Source: an uncultured Paracoccaceae bacterium (GTDB lineage Bacteria; Pseudomonadota; Alphaproteobacteria; Rhodobacterales; Rhodobacteraceae). Taken from it: a DNA stretch of 64,000 nucleotides. Below are positions 43,801-51,284 of this stretch, in pieces; position 1 is the first letter of the stretch; every line of letters starts with the position of its first letter. Below the pieces are notes generated by a model. That model was not told the DNA's origin. It saw only the letters and a list, made by a program, of their open reading frames with translations, and searched no databases. The stretch is taken from positions 434,001 through 498,000 of the forward strand of contig CANLQO010000001.1 in NCBI GenBank assembly GCA_947493335.1, read 5' to 3'. Made by a program: the position numbers and the translations under genes.

Positions 43801-44020
43801 CCACTTCCGCTTTGACCAATCCGTCGCGGGTCGCGTCCAGCATCGCCTGATAGTCTTGCATCGCGTTCACGATGCTGGTGGGGTCTTCCTTGCGGTGAAA
43901 CGACAGCCCTCGCATCGGGGCAAGACCGCGCAAATCGACCCCGTCCGCGCGCGCCATTTTTTCCAGCGGATAGGGGCCAAGATGAAACGGCCGGTTGCGG
44001 TATGAGCGGAGCTTTGGCAT
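40835..44020 (-). CDS. Self-sufficient reductive dehalogenase-like fusion (RdhA + FMN/NAD/2Fe-2S reductase), 1061 aa
   Basis: The N-terminal about 640 residues are RdhA-like, with an internal duplication (ASYIRTLGYEARAHS at 203-217, AQHIRNLGYTARVHS at 477-491) and two 4Fe-4S motifs: CQACNKCARECP (552-563) and C588 with CGRCMKTCP (601-609). The C-terminal part is a phthalate-dioxygenase-reductase type module with the FMN/FAD site RQYSLCS (796-802), GGGIGITPM (859-867) and a plant-type 2Fe-2S site (C1010, C1015, C1018, C1046). This is the layout I know from cytoplasmic, catabolic BhbA-type enzymes, which use cobalamin to remove halogen from aromatics with NAD(P)H. No Tat signal, so not respiratory. 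I chose ATG 44020 over TTG 44062. Confidence 0.85.
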   Translation of the reverse strand: MPKLRSYRNRPFHLGPYPLEKMARADGVDLRGLAPMRGLSFHRKEDPTSIVNAMQDYQAMLDATRDGLVKAEVAEIPDDLTERANHLKSFGYYCDASMVGACEIPVAAWLNDAIANPDVDRLADKLRTMQPKTLAAGIDVIMAGLRENMARPPVECGHHTHALVFLYEMPRDPDPDETGTDWITNAQAHRACLRAAETAVTLASYIRTLGYEARAHSMAASDAHLEALGLTAGLLQRRSGVTNPFVGSRYGLAAITTTLRFAADKPLSSQAKPPASYFTGTGAHAKTARSRDSFAKRRYAEGPHPFETLKRVENPTTYIDAANVARVPKRANLFARGLFGDMGKTVQEATKNGNYVRKSAAAFAFRPSLGAFVLLQDGEAGPRLPSSNDAAGNAANIKAALYFLGVDAVGLSACPDWTYYSHDAAGEPIVPYHKNAISMIVDQGHETMEGASGDDWIACAQSMRAYLRFSLLGGVLAQHIRNLGYTARVHSVMDDEVLHPPLLLLSGLGEVSRIGEVILNPFLGPRLKSGVVTTNMPMTHDKPIDFGLQTFCQACNKCARECPSGAITAGPKLMFNGYEIWKSDSQKCTTYRVAQKNGAMCGRCMKTCPWNLEGLFAEEPFRKLAMTAPNSAKALAKLDDLVGKGRINPVKKWWWDLEMEDDGAYRPSPHPVNQRELQTDLDLRFDDQTLAVYPAPLAPPPHPWPAPMDREAGIAAYGAMITAEEHKRRRANGTPPEHVYTADTGESPVIPVVIAEVDQMSPDVTLYTFRRADGADLPAATAGGHIDVLIAPEFFRQYSLCSDPADRTCYQIAVLREDTGRGGSKLMHRIFNKGRRVFVSHPINHFPLAEKAAHSYLMGGGIGITPMIAMAHQLYRENASFDLHYSIKSKEQAGFLQALSRVPWASRVHIHCSADGTRADLDRLLRYREGAHVYTCGPDTYMDAVIATATANGFPEEARHLEYFAVPETPDYENHPFVLELADGRRIDVAADEAASDALLRAGVHVDIKCSDGLCGVCKCGVVSGDVEHRDFVLSRDQRATAMILCQSRAAEPGGTIKVDL

Positions 44021-44073
44021 GTCCCGCGTAACGTCCCTGCGGGGGGCAGAAGTGTCAAGCAAAGGGCGGCAGG

Positions 44074-44775
44074 ATGTCGGGTGAAATTGCAGGGGTGATC
44101 TTTGACAAGGACGGGACCCTTTTTGACTTCAACGCCACATGGGGCGTCTGGTCTGCCGGTATGATCTCGGACCTTGCCGCCGGAGACGCAGCGACCGTGG
44201 CGCGTCTGGCAGAGGTGCTGGGGTATGATCTGGAAAACAGGGTCTTTCATCCCGGCAGTCTTGTGATTGCCAGCACCGTGCAAGAGCTTGCCGATGCAGT
44301 CTTGCGGGTGGTGCCCGGCGATAAACAGGCATTGATCGCGAGGATGAACGCGCGGGCGGCAGAGGTCGGGCAGGTGCCCGCCGCCGACTTGTCGCACGTC
44401 ATGCAACAGCTTCGGGATATGGGGCTGCGGCTGGGGGTGGCCACCAACGATGCCGAAGCGCCCGCGCGCAAGCATCTTGACCGGGCCGGGATCACGTCCG
44501 TTTTTGATTTCATCGCGGGCTATGACAGTGGCTTTGGCGGCAAGCCGGAACCGGGGCAATTGCATGGTTTCTGCGCCGCGACCGGATTGAAGGCCGAGGC
44601 TTGTGTGATGGTCGGTGACAGCCTGCATGATCTGCACGCGGGGCGCGCGGCCGGGATGCGCACCGTGGGCGTGCTGACCGGTCCGGCCCCGGCTGCCGAA
44701 TTGGCACCCTTTGCAGATGTTGTCCTGAACTCTGTCGCCGAACTGCCCGATTGGATTGCCGGGATGAACCGTTAA
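44074..44775 (+). CDS. HAD-superfamily hydrolase (phosphoglycolate phosphatase-like), 233 aa
   Basis: HAD motifs in order: VIFDKDGTLFDFN (nucleophile Asp and general acid Asp), VATNDAE (Thr of motif 2), Lys in GGKPEPGQ (motif 3) and MVGDSLHDL (motif 4 Asp pair). The helical cap between motifs 1 and 2 is of the C1 type, as in phosphoglycolate phosphatases. It diverges from the dehalogenase-like gene, 53 bases apart. Substrate unknown. Confidence 0.88.
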   Translation: MSGEIAGVIFDKDGTLFDFNATWGVWSAGMISDLAAGDAATVARLAEVLGYDLENRVFHPGSLVIASTVQELADAVLRVVPGDKQALIARMNARAAEVGQVPAADLSHVMQQLRDMGLRLGVATNDAEAPARKHLDRAGITSVFDFIAGYDSGFGGKPEPGQLHGFCAATGLKAEACVMVGDSLHDLHAGRAAGMRTVGVLTGPAPAAELAPFADVVLNSVAELPDWIAGMNR

Positions 44776-44848
44776 CGACAAAATTTGTCGATTTTCTGCA
44801 ATCTTGCGGCTCTGCTTGCGCCACTCTGTCTGGAACGGAGGGCCCGAC

Positions 44849-46402
44849 ATGGCAGACACACCCAGACGGCGCGGCGGTGGGCGCGCAGGAAACGCAGCAC
44901 GGCGCGGACAGGCCAGCATCAGCCAAATGCCATGGCGCCTGCCGGTCAACATTGACCGCCCGACCGAACCGCTTAGCCCCGAAGGCGTGCAGGCGATCCA
45001 CGACGGGGCGATGCGCATTCTTGAAGAAATCGGGATCGAATTCCTGAACGAAGAAGCGCTGCAGATCTTCAAAGAAGCCGGATGCAAGGTCGATGGCACC
45101 AATGTCAAAATGGGCCGCGACTGGGTGATGGAGATGCTGGGCCATGCCCCCAGCCAGTTCACCATCACACCGCGCAACCCCGACAAACGGATCACCATTG
45201 GTGGCAAGCACATCCTTTTTGGCAATGTCTCGTCCCCGCCGAATTATTTTGACCTTGAGATCGGCAAGAAGGTCTCTGGCAGCCGCAAGCAATGCGCTGA
45301 CCTGCTGCGGCTGACGCAATATTTCAACTGCATCCACTTTGCAGGCGGTTATCCGGTGGAACCGGTCGACGTCCATGCCTCTGTCCGGCATCTGGACGTG
45401 GTGCACGACAAGATGGTGCTGACCGACAAGGTCGCGCATGCCTACAGCCTTGGCAAAGAGCGGGTCGAGGATGTGATGGAGATGGTCAAGATCGCCGGCG
45501 GTCTGGATGAGGACGCGTTCCAGGCCTCGCCGCGCATGTACACCAATATCAACTCGACCAGCCCGCTGAAACATGACGTGCCGATGATTGATGGCTGTTT
45601 GCGCTGCGTCCGGCGCGGGCAGGCGGTGGTGGTGACACCCTTCACGCTGGCCGGTGCGATGGCACCTGTCACCATGTCGGGCGCTGTGACGCTTTCGATT
45701 GCCGAAGCCGTCAGCGCCATTGCGCTTTTTCAATACGTCAAGCCGGGTGCGCCCTGCGTGATTGGCACATTTACCAGCAACGTCGATATGAAATCCGGCG
45801 CACCCGCCTTTGGGACGCCTGAATACATGCGCGCAACGCAGATGACCGGCCAGATGGCGCGGTTCTACGGCTTGCCAATGCGCGCATCCGGCGTCTGTGC
45901 TGCCAATGTGCCCGATGGGCAGGCGATGTGGGAAACTTCTAACAGCCTCTGGTCTGCCGTTCAGTCCGGCACCAATGTGGTCTATCACGCGGCGGGTTGG
46001 CTCGAAGGCGGGCTGATTGCCAGCCCCGAGAAATTCGTGATGGACTGCGAGGTTCTGCAAATGATCCAGCGCTACATGGAGCCAGAGATCACCGGGACGG
46101 GCCCCGAGGACATCGCCATTGACGCAATCAAAGAGGTGGGGCCAAACGGCCACTTCTTTGGCATTCAACACACCCAGGACCGCTATGAAGAGGCTTTTTA
46201 TCAGCCCTTTGTCTCGGACTGGCGCAACTTTGAGGCCTGGGAGGTCGCAGGCGGCGTCTGGACGGCGGAACGCGCGCACCGCACCTTCAAAGAAATCGTG
46301 GCAACTTTTGAAGAACCACCCATGGACATCGCCATCAAGGACGAACTGACGGCGTTTGTTGAACGTCGCAAGGCCGAAGGGGGCGCGCCCACCGATTTCT
46401 AG
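44849..46402 (+). CDS. MttB-family methyltransferase without pyrrolysine, 517 aa
   Basis: The trimethylamine methyltransferase (MttB) superfamily moves methyl groups from methylated amines to a corrinoid protein. ILEEIGIEFLNEEALQIF at the N-terminus and the AFQASPRMYTNINSTSPL and YHAAGWLEGGLIASPEKFV blocks are typical. The reading frame has no in-frame TAG, so there is no pyrrolysine; such non-Pyl homologues include glycine-betaine methyltransferases. No corrinoid protein gene is adjacent. GGAGG precedes the ATG. Substrate is open; glycine betaine would fit the carnitine operon 11 kb away. Confidence 0.88.
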   Translation: MADTPRRRGGGRAGNAARRGQASISQMPWRLPVNIDRPTEPLSPEGVQAIHDGAMRILEEIGIEFLNEEALQIFKEAGCKVDGTNVKMGRDWVMEMLGHAPSQFTITPRNPDKRITIGGKHILFGNVSSPPNYFDLEIGKKVSGSRKQCADLLRLTQYFNCIHFAGGYPVEPVDVHASVRHLDVVHDKMVLTDKVAHAYSLGKERVEDVMEMVKIAGGLDEDAFQASPRMYTNINSTSPLKHDVPMIDGCLRCVRRGQAVVVTPFTLAGAMAPVTMSGAVTLSIAEAVSAIALFQYVKPGAPCVIGTFTSNVDMKSGAPAFGTPEYMRATQMTGQMARFYGLPMRASGVCAANVPDGQAMWETSNSLWSAVQSGTNVVYHAAGWLEGGLIASPEKFVMDCEVLQMIQRYMEPEITGTGPEDIAIDAIKEVGPNGHFFGIQHTQDRYEEAFYQPFVSDWRNFEAWEVAGGVWTAERAHRTFKEIVATFEEPPMDIAIKDELTAFVERRKAEGGAPTDF

Positions 46403-46435
46403 GTGCGCTTGGCGGTGGTCGCGGTAAGATGGGTC

Positions 46436-47116
46436 ATGTGCGGACGTATGGCCATTACGCTGCCTCATGAGGCGATGACACAGGTCTTTGACGCGGTGGC
46501 GTCAAATGACCTGCCTGATGTGCCCAATTACAATGTGTGTCCTACCGTGCAGGTCCATACGGTGACCTCTGACGGGGATGCGCGGCGCTTGCGCCCGATG
46601 CGCTGGGGCTTCATCCCGCATTGGTACAAAAAGCCTGGCGGCGGGCCGCTCCTGATCAATGCCCGTGCAGAAACGATAGCCGAAAAGCCCGCATTTCGGG
46701 CCGCCTGCCGGGATCGGCGCTGTCTGATTGTGGCGGACGGATTTTATGAATGGAAACGGGCAGATGGTGAAACGCCGTTGCCGTGGTGGGTGACGCGCGC
46801 CGATGGCGCGCCCATGGCGATGGCCGGCATCTGGCAGGACTGGGAAAAAGACGGCGAACAATTGACGACTTGCGCCATTGTCACAACCGATGCCAATGCG
46901 GCCATGGCACCGATTCACCACCGCCTGCCGGTCATTCTTGACCCCACCGACTGGTCGCTTTGGCTGGGAGAGGCTGGCAAAGGTGCTGCGACATTGATGA
47001 AAAGCGCACCCGAAGATGCGCTTGTCCTGCAACGCGTCAGCACTGCAGTGAATTCAAACCGGGCGACGGGCCCTGCGTTGATTGAGCCGTTACCGGATCA
47101 ACCCGCCTCGTCGTGA
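46436..47116 (+). CDS. SOS response-associated peptidase (SRAP/YedK-like), 226 aa
   Basis: SRAP domain that crosslinks to abasic sites in single-stranded DNA. Cys2 directly follows the initiator Met (MCGRMA), which fixes the start at 46436. NARAET, DGFYEW (catalytic Glu region) and MAPIHHRLPVIL (catalytic His) are all present. Length is normal for the family. Its last 19 bases overlap the end of the next, opposite-strand gene. Confidence 0.93.
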   Translation: MCGRMAITLPHEAMTQVFDAVASNDLPDVPNYNVCPTVQVHTVTSDGDARRLRPMRWGFIPHWYKKPGGGPLLINARAETIAEKPAFRAACRDRRCLIVADGFYEWKRADGETPLPWWVTRADGAPMAMAGIWQDWEKDGEQLTTCAIVTTDANAAMAPIHHRLPVILDPTDWSLWLGEAGKGAATLMKSAPEDALVLQRVSTAVNSNRATGPALIEPLPDQPASS

Positions 47117-47562
47117 TAATCGTAGTTTTCGTCCAGATCATCAAGTTCCCAAGGCGCAATGCCGAGCAGGATGAACCCCTTGAAGCCGCTCGGATAGTAG
47201 GGGTGCGCCGTCAACCCTACAAATTCCACGCTCGTCATGGTCGACAAAACCTCAAATTCCATGCTGGTATAAGTCGCGTTCGGGGCGTGCCAGCCACTGT
47301 GTTGGTTTGTCGTGCTCGGGTCCCAGTTAATCTGGAATTGCGTCCAGTAGTTCTTTTCGTTGACGAAGGATACTGTATCGCCCGGACACACATAGGTCAC
47401 CGTGGGGAAGTACCCCGATTCAAGGGTCCGGATAACATGCGTGATCGGACCGCCGATGCGGCCAAGACAGTCAGAGGCGCTCGTTGACGAAAGTGCAGGG
47501 CTTGCAAAACCCATCAAAGCAGTTGCAGCAGCAAAGCCCAAAGCAGCCATTGAGCGTTTCAT
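47098..47562 (-). CDS. Secreted protein of unknown function, 154 aa
   Basis: A Sec signal peptide (MKRSMAALGFAAATALMGF ... ALS) is followed by about 125 residues rich in aromatic and acidic residues, with two cysteines (C32 and C59 region) that could form a disulphide, and a Tyr/Asp-rich tail (DLDENYDYHDEAG). The pattern TVTYVCPGDTVSFVN recalls a cupredoxin-like beta sandwich, but no copper-ligand set is complete. Function unknown. It is the left neighbour of the retron candidate, transcribed away from it. Confidence 0.75.
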   Translation of the reverse strand: MKRSMAALGFAAATALMGFASPALSSTSASDCLGRIGGPITHVIRTLESGYFPTVTYVCPGDTVSFVNEKNYWTQFQINWDPSTTNQHSGWHAPNATYTSMEFEVLSTMTSVEFVGLTAHPYYPSGFKGFILLGIAPWELDDLDENYDYHDEAG

Positions 47563-47797
47563 ATCGACATCCTTTTACCCGCCCCATCCCCAGCACGGTT
47601 ACGCTCGCGTTATCCCGGACAATTGCGGCGAAGTTGTGGCAAGAATGGTGTGACGCGATGGCGTTCCGGCGGGTGTGGGCGGCAATCCATGGGGTCGACG
47701 CGATCCTGCCGACAGGGTTGTACATCGCTGCCGCCTGTCTTGCCTTGGACCGGAACACGCGCCATGCTGAACCGGCAACGGCGGTTTCTGGATTTTG
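47563..47797. other. Non-coding gap left of the retron element
   Basis: About 235 bases without a credible gene: the open frames here have no ribosome site or recognisable product. It should hold the promoters of the secreted protein (minus) and of the retron RNA (plus), but I cannot point to a convincing -35/-10 pair. Confidence 0.5.
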
Positions 47798-47930
47798 GGT
47801 GCAATGCGCCTGATGGGGCGGGGTATCCCCGCCTGAACAACTGACTTGAACATACACGGCCATACCGTCGCTGGGTTGCACCCAGGGCCGGTACGGCAGG
47901 ACACGATTGGCAGGGACCGTGCGTTGCACC
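47798..47930 (+). ncRNA. Candidate retron msr-msd RNA, 133 nt
   Basis: GGTGCAATGCGC (47798-47809) pairs with GTGCGTTGCACC (47919-47930) over 12 bp with two G-U wobbles, the a1/a2 repeat expected at the ends of a retron RNA. Inside are a 7-bp hairpin GGCGGGG-TAT-CCCCGCC (47817-47833; msr-like) and a long msd-like hairpin: outer stem 47859-47867 with 47889-47897 (one A-C mismatch), inner stem CTGGGT-TGC-ACCCAG (47871-47885). The reverse-transcriptase ATG follows 12 bases after a2. The branch guanosine cannot be named with certainty; the usual AGC context is absent. Confidence 0.68.
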
Positions 47931-47942
47931 ACCTGATGTCAC

Positions 47943-49259
47943 ATGAATAACAAAGGCTTAGCGCGGAATCTTGCGGTGTCTTTGACTTTGGGTGCGTGGG
48001 ATCACGCCACGCTGTCCACGACCTTGCGCCGCCGTTTACCGCCCGCCTTGGATCATCTGGCCGATCCGCTTGCGGCAGAGCTGATCAGCGTCTGCCCCGG
48101 CCGCTTCGCGCCGCCAACTGCGCGTGTGGCAGAGGCGCTGGCCGCATCGATGGGCTTCGAAGCAATTTGCAAATACTGCAACAAACACGACACTTGGCCC
48201 GCCCCTGATTTGTCCGGGCCGTTGATGGCCCCGGTGCTGCCATTTGCGGCCTGCCGCGTGCCAACACTTGTCACCCCACAGGCGCTGGCAGAGTGGCTGC
48301 TGATGGATCCCGCGCGCCTTGACCAACTGGCCGACCCCATGGGGCGGCACGAACGTCATGGCGATATGGCCGTCAATCACTACCACGCTCGCGTGGTGCC
48401 AAAACGGCGCGGTGGTTCGCGCCTGATCGAGGCCCCCAAGCAATGCCTGAAAACCGTGCAGCGCCAGATACTTGACGGCATCCTGGCCAATGTCCCGGTG
48501 CATGATGATGTTTACGGATTTGTGCCCGGACGGTCGTGTCAGCATGCAGCACAGCGCCATGCGGGCGAGGCTTTGGTCGTGTCCTTTGATCTGGCCGACT
48601 ATTTTGCGCGCATTGGCTGGGGGCGGGTCTTTGGCCTTTTTCGCTGTTTGGGCTATCCCGCAGCCGTTTCGCGGCTTTTGGCGGGGCTTTGCACAACGTT
48701 GACGCCGCCGCGTGTCCTGCGCCGCTTGCCGCCTGAGGTCCGCGACACATATCGCGCGGCTCACCTTCCGCAGGGGGCCCCGACCTCTCCGGCACTGGCC
48801 AATATCGTGACCCATGGTCTGGATATGCGGCTTGCCGGGCTCGCAGCGCGGCTGGGCGCTCAATACACCCGCTATTCCGACGATTTGACGTTTTCGGGGG
48901 ATGCAGGGGTTGGGCCATGCCTGTTGCAGGCGGTGCCGCACATCGTCGCCGATGCGGGTTTTGCCCTCAACCCCGCCAAAACCCGCGTCATGCCTGCCCA
49001 AAGGCGGCAAAGCGTGACCGGCATCGTCGTCAATCGCCATCTCAACCCCCGGCGCGCCGATTTTGACCGGCTCAAGGCCGTGATTCATGCCTGCAGTGAC
49101 CCCGTCGACCCGCGCCTGCGCGATCCGGTATTCTGCGCGCGTTTGCAGGGGCAAATCGGCTGGGTCCGGTCGCTTAATCCCGCCCGCGGGGCCAAACTTG
49201 ATCGTCTTCTGAATGCAGCACTCAACCGGCGCATTGAAGCGCTCGAGAACAAGGCATAG
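47943..49259 (+). CDS. Retron-type reverse transcriptase, 438 aa
   Basis: RNA-directed DNA polymerase with RT motifs in order: PKRRGGSRLIEAP (153-165), the retron region-X-like QHAAQRH (200-206, compare NAxxH), the first catalytic Asp in SFDLADYF (214-221), QGAPTSPALAN (277-287), YSDD (311-314) and VTG (358-360), the retron region Y signature. About 140 residues precede the RT core and include CKYC-x2-H (76-82), perhaps a small metal site or an effector/adaptor part. No maturase/endonuclease domain, so it is not a group II intron protein. No obvious toxin gene is adjacent; the next gene is an ordinary DCC oxidoreductase 22 bases on. Confidence 0.88.
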   Translation: MNNKGLARNLAVSLTLGAWDHATLSTTLRRRLPPALDHLADPLAAELISVCPGRFAPPTARVAEALAASMGFEAICKYCNKHDTWPAPDLSGPLMAPVLPFAACRVPTLVTPQALAEWLLMDPARLDQLADPMGRHERHGDMAVNHYHARVVPKRRGGSRLIEAPKQCLKTVQRQILDGILANVPVHDDVYGFVPGRSCQHAAQRHAGEALVVSFDLADYFARIGWGRVFGLFRCLGYPAAVSRLLAGLCTTLTPPRVLRRLPPEVRDTYRAAHLPQGAPTSPALANIVTHGLDMRLAGLAARLGAQYTRYSDDLTFSGDAGVGPCLLQAVPHIVADAGFALNPAKTRVMPAQRRQSVTGIVVNRHLNPRRADFDRLKAVIHACSDPVDPRLRDPVFCARLQGQIGWVRSLNPARGAKLDRLLNAALNRRIEALENKA

Positions 49260-49281
49260 ATAGGCGTCGAAGGGACGAGTG

Positions 49282-49686
49282 ATGTTACCGAACGCCCCAA
49301 TCGCGGTCATGGACGGCACCTGCGCTTTGTGTAGCTTTGGTGCCCGGATGATCCATCGTCTTGATCGCAGCGGTGACATCCGCATTTGCCCTATTCAGAC
49401 GGAGATGGGCCAGCAGTTGTTGCGCGAAAACGGTCTTGATGATCTGGACCCTGATACATGGCTTTTCATCGAAGATGGCACCGCGTGGCGTGATTTTGAT
49501 GCCATGATCCGCGTCGGCGAACGCTGTGGCGGTCTTGGCCGCGTCCTGTCAGTTCTGCGGCTGATCCCGGCGCGACCGCGGGGCTGGCTTTATGCCCGTC
49601 TGGCCCGCAACCGCTATGCGTTTTTCGGGCGCGGAGATTTGTGCGCGCTGCCGGACCCCGCCCTGCAGGCTAGGCTGATCGGATGA
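49282..49686 (+). CDS. DCC-family thiol-disulfide oxidoreductase (DUF393), 134 aa
   Basis: The DxxCxxC signature of DUF393 is seen as MDGTCALCSFGARMI near residue 10, with the later DTWLFIEDGTAW strand and the C-terminal WLYARLARNRYAFFGRGDLC. The fold is thioredoxin-like, but no substrate is known. AGGGA precedes the ATG at 49282. Its end overlaps the next gene's ATG, so the two form an operon. Confidence 0.88.
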   Translation: MLPNAPIAVMDGTCALCSFGARMIHRLDRSGDIRICPIQTEMGQQLLRENGLDDLDPDTWLFIEDGTAWRDFDAMIRVGERCGGLGRVLSVLRLIPARPRGWLYARLARNRYAFFGRGDLCALPDPALQARLIG

Positions 49687-51284
49687 AGGTCACGGTTATT
49701 GGTGGCGCGGGCGTCTTTGGCGCGCGGCTGGCAGAGCTTTTGGCGCGTGACGGGCATGTTGTCCTTCTTGCCGGGCGCAATCTTGCCCCGCTTCAGGCAC
49801 TTGCGGACAAGATTGATGTGACCCCTTGTGTCGTCGATCGCACCGGTGATCTTGCCCCGCTCTGGGCGCAGCGACCAGAGGTTGTGATCGACGCCGCAGG
49901 ACCCTTTCACGCCTATGGCGCTGATCCATATGCCCTGGCGCGGGCCTGCATCGCGCAGGGTGTGCACTATCTGGATCTGGCCGATGATGCGGACTTTTGC
50001 GCCGGAATTGCAGCACTTGACGATGCCGCGCGCGCGGCAGGTGTCTTTGCTCTTTCGGGGGTCTCAAGCGTACCGGCCCTGTCGTCTGCTGTTGTTGCGG
50101 CCATAGCGGACGGCGACGAGATCGACGCGATCCACAGCGCGATTCTACCGGGCAACCGCGCGCCGCGTGGCCGGGCCGTGGTTGAAAGCATCCTGCATCA
50201 GGCGGGCCGCCCGATGACCCAAGTGATTGACGGCGTGCCGACCCCGGTCCTGTCGTGGTCGCAGCCCGAGACTTTTGCGTTGGGGCAGGGGGTGCGCCGC
50301 CGCGGATACGTGATTGGGGTGCCCGACCAAAAGCTGTTTCCCGCATTCTTTCAGGCGCGGACTGTCACCTTTCATGCCGGGCTGGAACTTGGCCTGATGA
50401 ACCGGGGCTTGGCCGTGCTGGCGTGGATGCGCCATCACATGACGTTTCCCGTGCCGGCGGCGTTGATCTACCACGCGGCCAAACTGCTGGCCCCCTTCGG
50501 CACCGATCAGGGCGGCATGGCTGTCCGGGTGATCACGACCGATGGCACCCGGCACGACTGGCGACTTTTGGTCAAGCAGGGTGAAGGGCCCTATGTCCCC
50601 GGCATCGCCGCACGGACGCTGCTGCGCGACCCGCAGGTCGTGCCCGCAGGCGCACGTGCTGCATTGGCAGAGGTCGGCTTGCCAGCCGTCACCGCAGCCC
50701 TTGGCGATCTGGCGGCAACGATTGAAGAAACGACAACGCGGCCCGCGCCTCTTTTTCAACAGGTGCTTGGCGATGACTTCGCGCGTCTGCCGCGGTTGGT
50801 GCAGACGTCTCACCAGACCCATGCGCCCCGGCGCTGGGTTGGAACGGCGCGTGTGGATCGGGGCGCGGGGCTTTGGCCCCGGCTGATTGCCGCCATTGTC
50901 GGGTTTCCTGCTGCCGTCTCCGAAACACCCGTCGAAGTGATCAAGACCCCAACCGTTGATGGAGAGGTCTGGCAACGCAACTTTGGCGGTCGCCGGTTCA
51001 AGTCGACCATGCGGCAGGGTCCGCGCGGCATGACGGAAAACTTTGGCCCGTTGACCTTTGATCTTGGGCTGCATGTTGCCGCTGATGCGCTGCATTTCCC
51101 CGTGAGCGCCGGGCGCGTCCTTGGTATTCCCTTGCCTAAATGGGCCTTGCCCCGCAGCGATGCGCGCGAAACCGAACGCGACGGGCGGTTTCACTTTGAC
51201 GTGGCCTTGCATGCGCCGCTGACAGGGCAGATGATTGTCAGGTATCGCGGGTCGCTTACCCGTGCAAAGACGAAAGGGGCGTGA
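49683..51284 (+). CDS. Saccharopine dehydrogenase-like reductase fused to DUF4166, 533 aa
   Basis: Residues 1 to about 340 form an NAD(P)-binding saccharopine-dehydrogenase-like domain (VTVIGGAGVFGARLAELLAR start, AGPFHAYGADPYALARAC), and residues about 355-533 are a DUF4166 domain (FARLPRLVQTSHQ ... WQRNFGGRRFKSTM). The combination is common in Rhodobacteraceae beside a DCC-family gene, but the reaction is unknown. It overlaps its neighbours on both sides. Confidence 0.85.
   Translation: MKVTVIGGAGVFGARLAELLARDGHVVLLAGRNLAPLQALADKIDVTPCVVDRTGDLAPLWAQRPEVVIDAAGPFHAYGADPYALARACIAQGVHYLDLADDADFCAGIAALDDAARAAGVFALSGVSSVPALSSAVVAAIADGDEIDAIHSAILPGNRAPRGRAVVESILHQAGRPMTQVIDGVPTPVLSWSQPETFALGQGVRRRGYVIGVPDQKLFPAFFQARTVTFHAGLELGLMNRGLAVLAWMRHHMTFPVPAALIYHAAKLLAPFGTDQGGMAVRVITTDGTRHDWRLLVKQGEGPYVPGIAARTLLRDPQVVPAGARAALAEVGLPAVTAALGDLAATIEETTTRPAPLFQQVLGDDFARLPRLVQTSHQTHAPRRWVGTARVDRGAGLWPRLIAAIVGFPAAVSETPVEVIKTPTVDGEVWQRNFGGRRFKSTMRQGPRGMTENFGPLTFDLGLHVAADALHFPVSAGRVLGIPLPKWALPRSDARETERDGRFHFDVALHAPLTGQMIVRYRGSLTRAKTKGA

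Noticed and set aside
44849-46402. Pyrrolysine-containing methyltransferase
   Set aside because: The reading frame is continuous with no in-frame TAG codon.
44510-46468. Open frame of about 650 codons on the minus strand
   Set aside because: It is antisense to the MttB-family gene, which is complete with known motifs and a good ribosome site.
47484-47932. Open frames covering the gap before the RT on both strands
   Set aside because: They overlap the signal-peptide gene or the paired RNA element, lack ribosome sites and give low-complexity products.
47943-49259. Group II intron maturase or diversity-generating retroelement RT
   Set aside because: No maturase or endonuclease domain, no intron domain V/VI-like sequence after the gene, and no template/variable repeat pair or Avd gene nearby.
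49282-51284. DCC oxidoreductase and DUF4166 reductase as retron effectors
   Set aside because: Both are common chromosomal genes that occur together without an RT, and neither has a toxin-like feature.
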